Shown here: positions 36,209-44,870 of the stretch, in pieces
Position numbering within the stretch: position 1 is the first letter of the stretch
Layout of the letters: every line of letters begins with the position of its first letter
NCBI GenBank assembly: GCA_034189225.1
Contig: JAXHVL010000072.1
Location: 10,499-74,498 of the forward strand
Reading direction: 5' to 3'
Length of the DNA: 64,000 nucleotides
Source of the DNA: JAXHTY01 sp034189225
GTDB taxonomy: Bacteria > Desulfobacterota > Desulfobacteria > Desulfobacterales > Desulfosudaceae
Position numbers and translations under genes: made by a program
The notes under the pieces: generated by a model
Database searches by the model: none
Told to the model about the DNA's origin: nothing
Seen by the model: only the letters and a program-made list of their open reading frames with translations

Positions 36209-37687
36209 TTAAGCTACTGGATGCATACAGTTAAGCAATTCTCTCACATTAACAGTTGCTATGCCGGAATTGATATCAGACATAGCGTAGGGAATAATCA
36301 ACTCGTTGTTATGAATTATCGAACCGCAGCAATAGACCACATTGGGAACATATCCCTCGCGTTCGTTCTCATGGGGGGCAAGCAACGGGTCATCCAGGCG
36401 GGCAATGATCCTTGTCGGATTCTCAAGGTCAAGCAGTATGGCGCTGATGCAATATTGACGCATGGGCCCGACACCGTGGGTGAGCACAATCCAGCCCTCA
36501 TTCGTTTCGAGGGGTGAACCGCAGTTTCCAATTTGGATAAATTCCCATGGATATTCAGGCTCCTGGATGATTTGGGCCTCTTGCCAGAAGTGGACATTGC
36601 CCGAGAACATGATATGATTGTTTTCACCGTCCTGGCGTGAGAGCATGGCATAACGGCCATCGATTTTCCGAGGGAAAAGTGCCATGCCTTTGTTTTGTAC
36701 GGCCTGACCATTGAGTGTGAGAATGTTGAATGTGATAAAATCCTTTGTTTCAATCAACTGCGGTAAAATCGTATGGCCGTTATAAGCGGTATAGGTCGCG
36801 AAATAGACAATCTCACCGTTGTCATAGAAAAATTGAACGAAACGGGCATCCTCAATGCCTCTGCTTTCATTTTTCGAAACAGGGAAAATCACCCGTTCGG
36901 ATATGCGGTGGTCGGCGTGGAAACTCACCTCATAATTGGAATCCGCAAGCCAGCAAATGGTCTTGAAGGTTTTGATTTGGTACGCCTCAGGAAATAGCGG
37001 TTTTACGCGAAGCATTTCAATTTTTTCTAACAACTCAGTATAAGTGAAATCTTCAGGCATCTGATTAAGTACATAAGCGGCTATCTCATTATCGGCCCCC
37101 ATCTCGTGAAGCTTTCGTTGGAAAAGATGGCGTTTGTAAACCGCATCTAATTGGAGATCCGGGGTTTCCACAAAATCACTGATCGGGTCGAAAAAAAACT
37201 CGTTGTGCCGGTCAAGGACGCCGCTGCGGAAGACGATTGACGAAATATGACCTTCGCCAGTTGCCCGCAGACTCATGACAAAACGCAAACTGCCTTTGCT
37301 CAGATGCCCTTGATCCGGATGGGGGACGATGGAGGGATTAAAAAGGGCTGCTGATTCAATAGAGTACTCCTTTGTAAAATAAGCGCCGATGAGAACCTTT
37401 TGAACATCGCTGAGCATTGTATCCCGGGGAAGATAACCGATCACTTCATTCAAGTGCCGCTCAAAAATATGCGCGATGTTTTCATGCCGACCAGAAAAAT
37501 CAGTCATTATTTGAGCGACTAATCTTTTGCCCGCTGTTTCCGACAGGCTCATTATCCGGGCAATTATTTTAGATATGCGATGCCTTTCACCGGGATTATA
37601 AGGAAGCGTGATTATCCGTGATGCATCCCCTAAGAGCGTAATGTCTTTTCTTTCAACTTTCAGTTTCGGATGATTTTTTGCCGGCAT
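36209..37687 (-). CDS. GH130 family glycoside phosphorylase/hydrolase
   Basis: A 492-residue GH130 protein. This family of five-bladed beta-propellers cleaves beta-mannosides, by phosphorolysis or hydrolysis. The core from about 120 has NPSIVPH, RATGEGHISS, SRGIEDARFVQF, GNCGSPLETNEGWIVLTHGVG and the closing GYVPNVVYCCGSI. The first 110 residues are an extra N-terminal region seen in longer GH130 members. I start at ATG 37687 (AAGGA site). The substrate is probably a beta-mannoside, but phosphorylase versus hydrolase cannot be decided by eye. Confidence 0.87.
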   Translation of the reverse strand: MPAKNHPKLKVERKDITLLGDASRIITLPYNPGERHRISKIIARIMSLSETAGKRLVAQIMTDFSGRHENIAHIFERHLNEVIGYLPRDTMLSDVQKVLIGAYFTKEYSIESAALFNPSIVPHPDQGHLSKGSLRFVMSLRATGEGHISSIVFRSGVLDRHNEFFFDPISDFVETPDLQLDAVYKRHLFQRKLHEMGADNEIAAYVLNQMPEDFTYTELLEKIEMLRVKPLFPEAYQIKTFKTICWLADSNYEVSFHADHRISERVIFPVSKNESRGIEDARFVQFFYDNGEIVYFATYTAYNGHTILPQLIETKDFITFNILTLNGQAVQNKGMALFPRKIDGRYAMLSRQDGENNHIMFSGNVHFWQEAQIIQEPEYPWEFIQIGNCGSPLETNEGWIVLTHGVGPMRQYCISAILLDLENPTRIIARLDDPLLAPHENEREGYVPNVVYCCGSIIHNNELIIPYAMSDINSGIATVNVRELLNCMHPVA

Positions 37688-37730
37688 TTGGCTTACGTCC
37701 TTAATATAGATTGAGTTCTTTTGTGATAAT

Positions 37731-38672
37731 CTACAACGGCGGCCGGGAAGCCGAAAGGCAAGCCGATACCAGATTATCAATCACGGCCGTACCGGCGCAC
37801 ATGACCGTATCCGCACCGCCCCAGTAAATCTTGACCGTTCCGTCAGCCTCCGGTACCGCGCCGCAGGTAAAAACCACATTGGGCACATAGCCGTTGATTT
37901 CCCAAGGGTCTTCGGGCTGCAGGATCCACTGATCGGAAACACCGATGACAAGGGCCGGATCATCTAAAGCATGCAGGGCCGCGCCGAGTCGATACACGGT
38001 TCCGGACATGGTCTTGAACACGCCGTGATAAATATGCAGCCAGCCCTGGCCGGTTCGAAACGGCGGCGCGCCGGGCCCGATTTTCATTTCATCCCAGTGA
38101 TAGGCCGCCGGCTTGATGATTACGCGCGAGTCGCCCCAGTGTACCAGATCGGGTGAATGGGAAATCCAGATCGACCAGGGTGAAATTTCCGAATGCGGCC
38201 GGTCCAGCCGCACATACCGGCCGCCGAAGGTTTCCGGAAAAATAACCACGTTACGCAGGTCGGCCTGAGTGATCAGCGCAAGACGTTCCACCTTTTCGAA
38301 ATTCCTCGTGCGCGCCAGGCCGATGCGCACGCCGTGCCGGGAATAGGCGCTGTACGTCAGCAGGTAGCTGTCTTCAACCGGGCAGATTCTGAGGTCCTCG
38401 ACCCCGAAGGCTTCATATTCAGCAAAAATGCCGTCAGTGGCCGGCACAAGAAACGGCCGGGGATCAACCTTGAAGGAAAATCCGTCTTCGCTGTCAGCCC
38501 GGCCGATGAGGGAGCGTCCATTGCGCAGATGCGACCGGAACAGCATGATGTAACGATCATCGTGCTTGACAACGCCCGCATTATGAACAGTGGCCACTGG
38601 ATAAGGTACGTCATGGCGCGTCAGCACCGGGTTGTTCGGGTAACGCTGAATGATGGGATCAGAAATGGTCAT
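37731..38672 (-). CDS. GH130 family glycoside phosphorylase/hydrolase (short form)
   Basis: A 313-residue GH130 enzyme made of the propeller only. It has NPVLTRHDVPYP, FGVEDLRICPVED with the conserved acidic residue, KIGPGAPPFRTGQGWLHIYHG and GYVPNVVFTCGAV. The tail ends in an Asn/Asp-containing AVIDNL segment. It overlaps the upstream glycosyltransferase by 4 bases and is followed after 43 bases by the longer GH130 gene. Confidence 0.9.
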   Translation of the reverse strand: MTISDPIIQRYPNNPVLTRHDVPYPVATVHNAGVVKHDDRYIMLFRSHLRNGRSLIGRADSEDGFSFKVDPRPFLVPATDGIFAEYEAFGVEDLRICPVEDSYLLTYSAYSRHGVRIGLARTRNFEKVERLALITQADLRNVVIFPETFGGRYVRLDRPHSEISPWSIWISHSPDLVHWGDSRVIIKPAAYHWDEMKIGPGAPPFRTGQGWLHIYHGVFKTMSGTVYRLGAALHALDDPALVIGVSDQWILQPEDPWEINGYVPNVVFTCGAVPEADGTVKIYWGGADTVMCAGTAVIDNLVSACLSASRPPL

Positions 38673-39721
38673 GGCCGGGTGCCTTGCTGCCGGCTTAAAA
38701 AGCCGGCCTGGTGATATTCGATGATCGTTTCATAGACCTTGAGATAGTCATCGACCATGCGTTGGACCGTGAAGTGCCGTTCAACATGGCGTCGGCAGGT
38801 TGCACGGTCTATGGTTTGAAGTTGGGCAACCGACTCAACGGCAGCCCGCACGCTATCGACCAGAAAACCGTTCCGGCCGTGATCAATCAGCTCCGGCATG
38901 CTGCCCCGGTTAAAGGCGATCACGGGCGTGCCGCAGGCCATGGCTTCGATAACCGACAGACCGAATGGCTCCGCAAAGGCAATGGGGTGAAGCAGTGCGA
39001 TGGCCTTGCCAAGCAGTCGGTTGCGCTCGGCGGGCCCGACACTGCCGATGTAAATTATCCGGTCCTTGTCCAGGTGCGGGGCGACATGGTGGTCAAAGTA
39101 GGCCTGGTCCTGGATAATCCCCGCCAGGGTCAATTTTTTGCCGCTTGCCCGGGCGATTTCCACCGCCTCGCGAGCGCCTTTGTCCGGATGCATGCGCCCG
39201 AAAAAAAGCAGATAATCGTCCGGATCGGGCTCAAAGTCGAATTGGGCAAGATCGATGCCATGATAAACGGTTTTGGTATAATCCAGAGCCGGCGAGCGGT
39301 CGGCGTCGCTGATGGCCACATAGAAGGTTTTACCGTTGTATTTTTTATACACCGGCAATATCCCGGGTGATGAAAAACCGTGAATGGTGGTCACGACCGG
39401 GGTGGTGGTCAGGCCGCTGTAGGTCAGGGGCAGATAATCGAAATGGTTGTGGATGATGTCGTAGGTATCGGCATGCTCAAAGAGTTCCGAGATGTGCAGA
39501 CACTCCCAGACTTTGGGGATGAGGGAGTGATTTTCTTCGTAGCCTTCCGGACAAACGGCATGCAGCCTGCCGCCGGTCTGTGAGTCCGCGGTTGCAAACA
39601 AGGTGACATCATGACCGCAGGCCACCAGCCCCTCGGTTAGAAGAGAGGCTATATTCTCCCAGGGTCCATAGTGACGGGGCGGCGTCCGCCAGGCGATCGG
39701 CGCAAGCATGGCGATATGCAT
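38669..39721 (-). CDS. GT4-family glycosyltransferase
   Basis: A 350-residue GT-B glycosyltransferase. The N-terminal domain starts MHIAMLAPIAWRTPPRHYGP; the C-terminal donor-binding domain has LFFGRMHPDKGAREAVEIA and the EX7E-type motif HPIAFAEPFGLSVIEAMACG. The start at 39721 has an AAAGGAG site and follows the preceding gene by 10 bases. Coupling to GH130 genes suggests that it builds or extends a mannose-containing glucan or glycoside; this is inference. Confidence 0.9.
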   Translation of the reverse strand: MHIAMLAPIAWRTPPRHYGPWENIASLLTEGLVACGHDVTLFATADSQTGGRLHAVCPEGYEENHSLIPKVWECLHISELFEHADTYDIIHNHFDYLPLTYSGLTTTPVVTTIHGFSSPGILPVYKKYNGKTFYVAISDADRSPALDYTKTVYHGIDLAQFDFEPDPDDYLLFFGRMHPDKGAREAVEIARASGKKLTLAGIIQDQAYFDHHVAPHLDKDRIIYIGSVGPAERNRLLGKAIALLHPIAFAEPFGLSVIEAMACGTPVIAFNRGSMPELIDHGRNGFLVDSVRAAVESVAQLQTIDRATCRRHVERHFTVQRMVDDYLKVYETIIEYHQAGFLSRQQGTRP

Positions 39722-39731
39722 AGCTGCTCCT

Positions 39732-42068
39732 TTACTCCCCGGCTTTCGGAGAGGCCGGCTGGTTGACAATTTCTACGGCATAGAGCCTTTGCAGGGTTAT
39801 CATTGAAAGCAGCCAGGCCAGTGTGGATTCAGCGCCTTCGTTCTGGTTGATGCCGTCGGCCATCAAGCCGTCGCGGCAGCCGCCGGTAATGGGGTCATAC
39901 AGTGGCAGGTTAAGATCGTTATGCCCCAGAAACCAGTTGAAGCACATGACCGCGCTGTCGAACCAGGCGTTATCCCGGGTGATATTGAAAGCTTCCACGC
40001 ACGCTTCGATCATGGCATTGGCCTCGAGGGGCTGCTGGTCAAAACGGGCTTTGCGACCGCCTTTTTCATACCATCCATTGCTGCCGACCGGCGCAAAATG
40101 CCGGTCTTCGGTCTGGACGGCCAACAGCCACTTAAGGGAAGCCAGCCCCATCTCGATCATGTCCTGGCGTTGCATCTGCCGGCCGGACAACAGCAGCGCC
40201 TGGGGCAGTTTGCCGTTGGCATAGTTCAGGGCATTTTCAAGCCAGGGCCAATCTTCTGTGGCATTGTTTTCAAACTGCGTGAAAAGCCTGTCAGCCAGCA
40301 CCTTTCGAATGCGGTGCACATCGCTGTCGCCCGAAAATTTCTCCAGGTAGGCATGCATGCCCACCAGGGAAAAGGCGATTGCACGGGGCGAAGCAAAATC
40401 TTCAACGGCATGGTGTGCTTTTTTAAAGAGCGTCGTGCTCATGGCCAGGTGCCCGGAATTGTCCAGCAGCCCCACCGCTTTGCCAAGGCACCAAAGGGCC
40501 CGGCCGTGGGCATCTTCGGAACCGACCGTCTCCGTCCATTGCCGGGAATAGGTCATGAAGTTGCGAAAACGCTCTGTTTTCTCGTCAAAGGCATACAGCA
40601 GAAATCCTAAATAATGCCCGCTGAGACGATCAAGGTCCCAGCCGTTGGCCGACAGGTATTTGCGACCCATGGCGGCCGCCAGCAGGGCCCTGGCATTGTC
40701 ATCGGTGCAGTAGCCGTGACTGCGGTTGGGGACGGTATGGTTGGCATGCTGCAGGATCCCGGTATCGTCCGTGAGGGTTTTAAGATAATTGAGGTTGATC
40801 TCCGGCAGTTCGAAAGCCGTAATGGCCTTGATATGCGCCACATAGGCGTGCCGGGGGCGGGGATGGGTGTCCCTGTTCGCCTGAACATCATGGAACAGCT
40901 GGAGATAGTGGTTTGAAACCGACTTCCAGACCGCGTCGCGGGTAAACATATAGGCTTTCTTGCGCATGGCGTGCCGGACGACATCGTTGTCCAGCAGATC
41001 AATGATCTGCGAGGCCATGGCATTCGGGTCGTTAAATGGTACTATCCGGCCCCGGTCCTGGGCCAGCATCTCGGTCGCATACCAGTAAGGGGTGGAAATG
41101 ACGGCTTTGCCGGCACCCATGGCATAGGCGAGGGTACCGGAGGTAATCTGGGCCTCGCTCAGGTAAGGGGTGACATAGATATCGGCGATGCCCAGAAACT
41201 CCCATAATTCCTTTTGTTCCACAAACCGGTTTTGAAATTTGACATGCGCGGCCAGATCGAGTTTGCGCACGAGCTGCTGCAGCATGATACGGTAGGCATC
41301 CCCATGGGATTTCAAAATTTGCGGGTGCGTCGCTCCCAGCACAATATAGACCACATCCGGGTGCTTTTCGATGACCGCCGGAAGCGCCCGCAGCACATTC
41401 TCGATGCCTTTGTTCGGGGAAAGCAAACCAAAGGTGAGCAGTACTTTTTTGCCTTCCACATCGAATTTGTCCTTGTTGAAACTGGGATCAATAAACGGCG
41501 TGTCGACAATGCCGTGGTGTATAAACGCGATTTTATCCTCGGGCACGGCGTAGATCTCCTTGAGGAAGGCGGATGCTTCATGACTCATTACCACCAGCTT
41601 GTCGGACAATTCGGCCAGCCGGCACATGACGTCACGGTAATCCGGCGAAGGATCCTTCAACACCGTGTGCAGCGTGGTCACCACCGGCATACGCAGCTCC
41701 CCCAGCAGTTTCAGGAGGTGGCCGCCGGCCGGACCGCCGAAAAGGCCGTATTCATGCTGAACGCAGACAATGTCAGTCTGGTTGATATTGAGAAATTGCG
41801 CCGCCATGCCGTAGTCACTCAATTTGTTTTGACTGATCTCAAAGCGTACTTTATCGGGATAAAGGTATCCTTCGGGCCTGTCGTTCATGGCCGCTGCCCA
41901 TATGTCAATAGCGGGCGCCTGGGCGGACAGGCCTTCCACCAGGTCTGTGGTGAAGGTCGCGATACCGCACCGGCGCGGTATATAATTGCCGATGACGGCT
42001 ACTGAATTGATCCCCTGATAGGGTTTGGGCGCGGAAACCATGGCCCGCGCCTTTTCCGATGTGCTCAT
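39732..42068 (-). CDS. GT4 glycosyltransferase fused to an (alpha/alpha)6-type domain
   Basis: A 778-residue two-domain protein. Residues 15-400 are a GT4 glycosyltransferase (GNYIPRRCGIATFTTDLVEG, FGLLSPNKGIENVLRALP, YLSEAQITSGTLAYAMGAGK). Residues 415-765 form a helical repeat domain with YCTDDNARAL, WTETVGSEDAHGRALWCLG and QPLEANAMIEACVEAF, resembling (alpha/alpha)6 glucoamylase/N-acyl-glucosamine epimerase folds. It overlaps the small basic gene upstream by ATGA. The fusion couples sugar transfer with a glycan-handling domain; the product is unknown. Confidence 0.88.
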   Translation of the reverse strand: MSTSEKARAMVSAPKPYQGINSVAVIGNYIPRRCGIATFTTDLVEGLSAQAPAIDIWAAAMNDRPEGYLYPDKVRFEISQNKLSDYGMAAQFLNINQTDIVCVQHEYGLFGGPAGGHLLKLLGELRMPVVTTLHTVLKDPSPDYRDVMCRLAELSDKLVVMSHEASAFLKEIYAVPEDKIAFIHHGIVDTPFIDPSFNKDKFDVEGKKVLLTFGLLSPNKGIENVLRALPAVIEKHPDVVYIVLGATHPQILKSHGDAYRIMLQQLVRKLDLAAHVKFQNRFVEQKELWEFLGIADIYVTPYLSEAQITSGTLAYAMGAGKAVISTPYWYATEMLAQDRGRIVPFNDPNAMASQIIDLLDNDVVRHAMRKKAYMFTRDAVWKSVSNHYLQLFHDVQANRDTHPRPRHAYVAHIKAITAFELPEINLNYLKTLTDDTGILQHANHTVPNRSHGYCTDDNARALLAAAMGRKYLSANGWDLDRLSGHYLGFLLYAFDEKTERFRNFMTYSRQWTETVGSEDAHGRALWCLGKAVGLLDNSGHLAMSTTLFKKAHHAVEDFASPRAIAFSLVGMHAYLEKFSGDSDVHRIRKVLADRLFTQFENNATEDWPWLENALNYANGKLPQALLLSGRQMQRQDMIEMGLASLKWLLAVQTEDRHFAPVGSNGWYEKGGRKARFDQQPLEANAMIEACVEAFNITRDNAWFDSAVMCFNWFLGHNDLNLPLYDPITGGCRDGLMADGINQNEGAESTLAWLLSMITLQRLYAVEIVNQPASPKAGE

Positions 42069-42190
42069 TTTTCGTTTATTCCCAGCGGTGTTATTTTATC
42101 ACTTTTTTGCCGGCGTTTTTCCTTCAATGTGTGCTTGCTTTTTTTCTGCTCTTCACGCCTGCCTTTATCTTTTTTCCCTTTGTCGCCCAT
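42065..42190 (-). CDS. Small highly basic protein (41 residues)
   Basis: The frame MGDKGKKDKGRREEQKKSKH continues with TLKEKRRQKSDK and is nearly half Lys/Arg. An AAGGGGG site lies 5 bases before the ATG and the stop overlaps the glycosyltransferase start as ATGA. It resembles the short lysine-rich proteins of unknown function annotated in many Proteobacteria. The start signal and overlap make it a credible first gene of the glycan operon. Confidence 0.65.
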   Translation of the reverse strand: MGDKGKKDKGRREEQKKSKHTLKEKRRQKSDKITPLGINEK

Positions 42191-42595
42191 TTTGCCCCCT
42201 TATCATTAGTGGGTTCCTTGAAAGGTAATTGTTATTCAATTTTCATGCCAGCCTTTTAATATTTGCCAACATGACAGAATTATTCAGATTAATCAGGATT
42301 AATCGCCAGAACAAAACGAACGGGGAACCCGTCAAAAACGGTCATATGCAACCAGTGGTCACATATGGCCCTTTTGCAGTTTTTTGCGGGCCGGTGGGTG
42401 AAGATATATGCGGCTTGAAAAGGGGAATGGGGATTTACGGCTTGCAGATATCGGGTTTGCGCAGGTGGGCACGCAAGGTGCTGCGGTCAAGTCCCGGGGT
42501 TTAAGCCGCACTGTTCTTGCCACATCTACTGCGTCAAACTTGAAAATCACTCAATTCAGGTTAACCTAAAGGGATTTCCTGGAAACCCTTGCCAG
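42191..42595. other. Intergenic stretch with a regulator fragment
   Basis: No complete gene is seen. It holds an imperfect inverted repeat around GGTCATATG...CATATGGCC (about 42340-42370) and, at 42435-42512, a remnant of a Fis-type helix-turn-helix (listed separately). Confidence 0.5.
42435..42512 (-). pseudogene. C-terminal scrap of a sigma-54 activator
   Basis: The minus strand encodes GLDRSTLRAHLRKPDICKP and a stop, nearly the same as the Fis-type helix-turn-helix ending of the activator at 49540-50958 (GLDRSTLRARMRKLNLRKP). The DNA is also close (GGTGCTGCGGTCAAGTCCC in both). Only about 25 codons remain. Confidence 0.75.
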
Positions 42596-42979
42596 TTATT
42601 TATCCTGCTTTTCCAATAACTCGTCCAACCCCGCAAAAGGGTTATGCGTTAACGCGTCTTTATCTTCCCGGTCGTTGCCGGATGTATCGTAGGCGTCGGC
42701 CACCGCCTGGCGGGCATGCTGATTTTCGTGGCAGAAAAGACACAGCAGTTCCCAGTTACTGCCGTCGGGGGGGTTGTTGTCGTGGTTATGATCTTTGTGG
42801 TGTACGGTCAGTTCTTTAAGCCGCTTGCCGAAAAATTCCCGGCCGCAATGGCCGCAAATATGCGGGAACAGATTCAAAGCCCGTTCCCGATACCCCTTTT
42901 TCGCTTGCGCGCGACGGCGATGCATATCGCTCAGAAGCTGATCCAGACCTTTTTTGCCCGGTTGATGCTTTTTTGACAT
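42596..42979 (-). CDS. YajD-type HNH endonuclease
   Basis: A 127-residue protein with a compact HNH fold: zinc-binding CGHCGREF, the catalytic LTVHHKDHNHDNN segment, then NWELLCLFCHENQHA. YajD-family nucleases are small and of unknown physiological role. The ATG has an AGGAG site 9 bases upstream. It follows the nickel ATPase gene by 17 bases and may be co-transcribed by read-through. Confidence 0.88.
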   Translation of the reverse strand: MSKKHQPGKKGLDQLLSDMHRRRAQAKKGYRERALNLFPHICGHCGREFFGKRLKELTVHHKDHNHDNNPPDGSNWELLCLFCHENQHARQAVADAYDTSGNDREDKDALTHNPFAGLDELLEKQDK

Positions 42980-42996
42980 CAGTGATGGCTCCTTTC

Positions 42997-44865
42997 TTAC
43001 CGCCTTTTATGGCTGTGGGCATCTATGTGTTCGTGTGTATTCGCGTGCGTATGGTCGTCGTGTGCCTCTGTCTCATGTTCAGGGTGGTCGTGGTCGTGGT
43101 AACGATTGGGCATGTTATCGTGATTTTGTCTATCTCCCGGATGACGATGAGTGAACCGGTGACGGTGTTCATGGGTGTGCTCATGAAGATGTTCGTGCTC
43201 AATTTCTCCATGCCGATGCCTGTGTGTATGCAGGTGCTGGTGCAGGTGGCGATGTTCATGCTCGTGCTGCAATGCGCGGATGGCGTGGCTGCCCTGTCGC
43301 CTGAAAGAGAAGGCCAGTCCGTTCAGGCTGCTCAGGCTTTCGTCGCGCATAAAATCACGAGTGGTCGAGTCCTGGATGAACCGTCCCTGATGCATTATCA
43401 GCGTTCGCCTGGTCAGTTCGTTTACCAGAAACATATCGTGGCTTACCAGCAGAAGCGTTGTTTCAAGATTTTTTAAAATTTCCAGAAACAGGGCCTGTCC
43501 TTGCGGGTCAAGCCCAGCCGTTGGTTCGTCTAATATCAGCAATTCGGGTTCCATGGCCAGCACACAAGCCAAAGCCAGGCGTTTTCGCTCCCCTCCGGAT
43601 AAATGCAGGGGAACCCGGTTTTCAAAGCCTTCCAGTTGCACCATGGAAAGAGCGTCGTCGATCCGTTCTTGTATTTCAGGCCGGGAGAAACCAAGCCGGC
43701 GCAGTCCGAACGCGATTTCTTCTTTTACACTTGAACTGAAAAGCTGGTCGGCGCAGTCCTGGAAAACCATTCCAACTTGACGCCAAAGCAGTTTGTGTCC
43801 CTTTTTCGCCATAGGCGTGCCGGCAAAAAAATAGTCACCTTCCCCCTGCCGCAGGCCGATCAGGCAAGACAGCAGCGTTGTTTTGCCCGCGCCGTTTTCA
43901 CCCACCATCGCAATGCGCTCGCCGGATTGAATGGAAAGATTAATTCCCTGTAACGCGTGTGTGCCGTCCGGATACCGATAGGCATAGTTACGCATCGAAA
44001 CCAGCGGCAGCGCGTCCTTTTTGTCTGAAGCCGACACCTGCTTTTCCCGGGACGGCGGCGATGCGGGCGCTTCCGAATCGGATTCCACGGGCGCAACAAC
44101 CAGGCGGAAGGAAAAATCGAGACCATGCTCCCGTAAGGATTGGCGCTGCGAAACGAGATCCTGCATGGCATAATCGTGATGAATGCGTCCCTGGTCAAGA
44201 ACCACAGCCCGCCGGCAAAGATTATATAGAAAGACCAGATCATGGCTGATACAAATCAGCGTGCCGTCAAAGTGTTTGAGCAGCTCAAGAAGGACCTCTT
44301 CCTGACCGGGGTCCAGGTTGGCGGTCGGCTCGTCGAGCAACAGAATCTCCGGCTGCATGGCAAGTATGCCACCCAGGGCCGCACGCTTTTTCTGGCCGTA
44401 GCTCAGATGGTGCGGTTCCTTGTAGGCAAGGCTCTCCAGGTTGACCTGTTGCAGGGCCTGCATCGCCCGGCCATGGGCATCTTCCCGGGACAACCCCTGA
44501 TTCCTCAGACCGAAAGCAATATCCTCCACCACGGTATGTCCGAAGAGCTGGTCATCCGGATCCTGGAAAAGCACGCCGATCTCCAGCCGGCAACGGTCAT
44601 AGTGGTCGGCGGCAAGAGGCCTTCCTTTGTAGCTTACGTTCCCTGAGGTCGGAGCGAGCAATCCGCAGAGCAGCTTGATCAATGTGGTTTTACCGGAGCC
44701 GTTCTGCCCGACCAGGGCAACCTTGTCCCCGGGGGCAATGTTCAGGCGGATACCGGATAATGCCAGGACGTCATCCGGATATCGATAACAAAGTCCCCGG
44801 GCGCTTAACAGAATCGTATTGCGCGGTTCCTGTGAGACAACAGGTTCCCGGATCATCTCATGCAT
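42997..44865 (-). CDS. nikO: Nickel/cobalt ECF transporter, tandem ATPase with His-rich tail
   Basis: A 622-residue protein with two complete ABC ATPase domains: GQNGSGKTT and LLDEPTANLD in the first, GENGAGKTT and LILDEPTAGLD in the second, each with an SGG/SYGQ-type signature. The last ~90 residues are a run of His, Asp and Glu pairs (HEHEHRHLHQHLHTH and similar) with more than 30 histidines, a likely Ni2+ or Co2+ buffer. ECF importers usually use two identical or two separate ATPases; here both are fused. It energises the NikMQ complex encoded upstream. Confidence 0.92.
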   Translation of the reverse strand: MHEMIREPVVSQEPRNTILLSARGLCYRYPDDVLALSGIRLNIAPGDKVALVGQNGSGKTTLIKLLCGLLAPTSGNVSYKGRPLAADHYDRCRLEIGVLFQDPDDQLFGHTVVEDIAFGLRNQGLSREDAHGRAMQALQQVNLESLAYKEPHHLSYGQKKRAALGGILAMQPEILLLDEPTANLDPGQEEVLLELLKHFDGTLICISHDLVFLYNLCRRAVVLDQGRIHHDYAMQDLVSQRQSLREHGLDFSFRLVVAPVESDSEAPASPPSREKQVSASDKKDALPLVSMRNYAYRYPDGTHALQGINLSIQSGERIAMVGENGAGKTTLLSCLIGLRQGEGDYFFAGTPMAKKGHKLLWRQVGMVFQDCADQLFSSSVKEEIAFGLRRLGFSRPEIQERIDDALSMVQLEGFENRVPLHLSGGERKRLALACVLAMEPELLILDEPTAGLDPQGQALFLEILKNLETTLLLVSHDMFLVNELTRRTLIMHQGRFIQDSTTRDFMRDESLSSLNGLAFSFRRQGSHAIRALQHEHEHRHLHQHLHTHRHRHGEIEHEHLHEHTHEHRHRFTHRHPGDRQNHDNMPNRYHDHDHPEHETEAHDDHTHANTHEHIDAHSHKRR

Positions 44866-44870
44866 CTTGA

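Noticed and set aside
43000..43260. Possible tandem DNA repeat or CRISPR-like array
   Set aside because: The periodicity comes from His-rich codons at the end of nikO; units are irregular, with no spacers. No CRISPR array was seen anywhere in the window.
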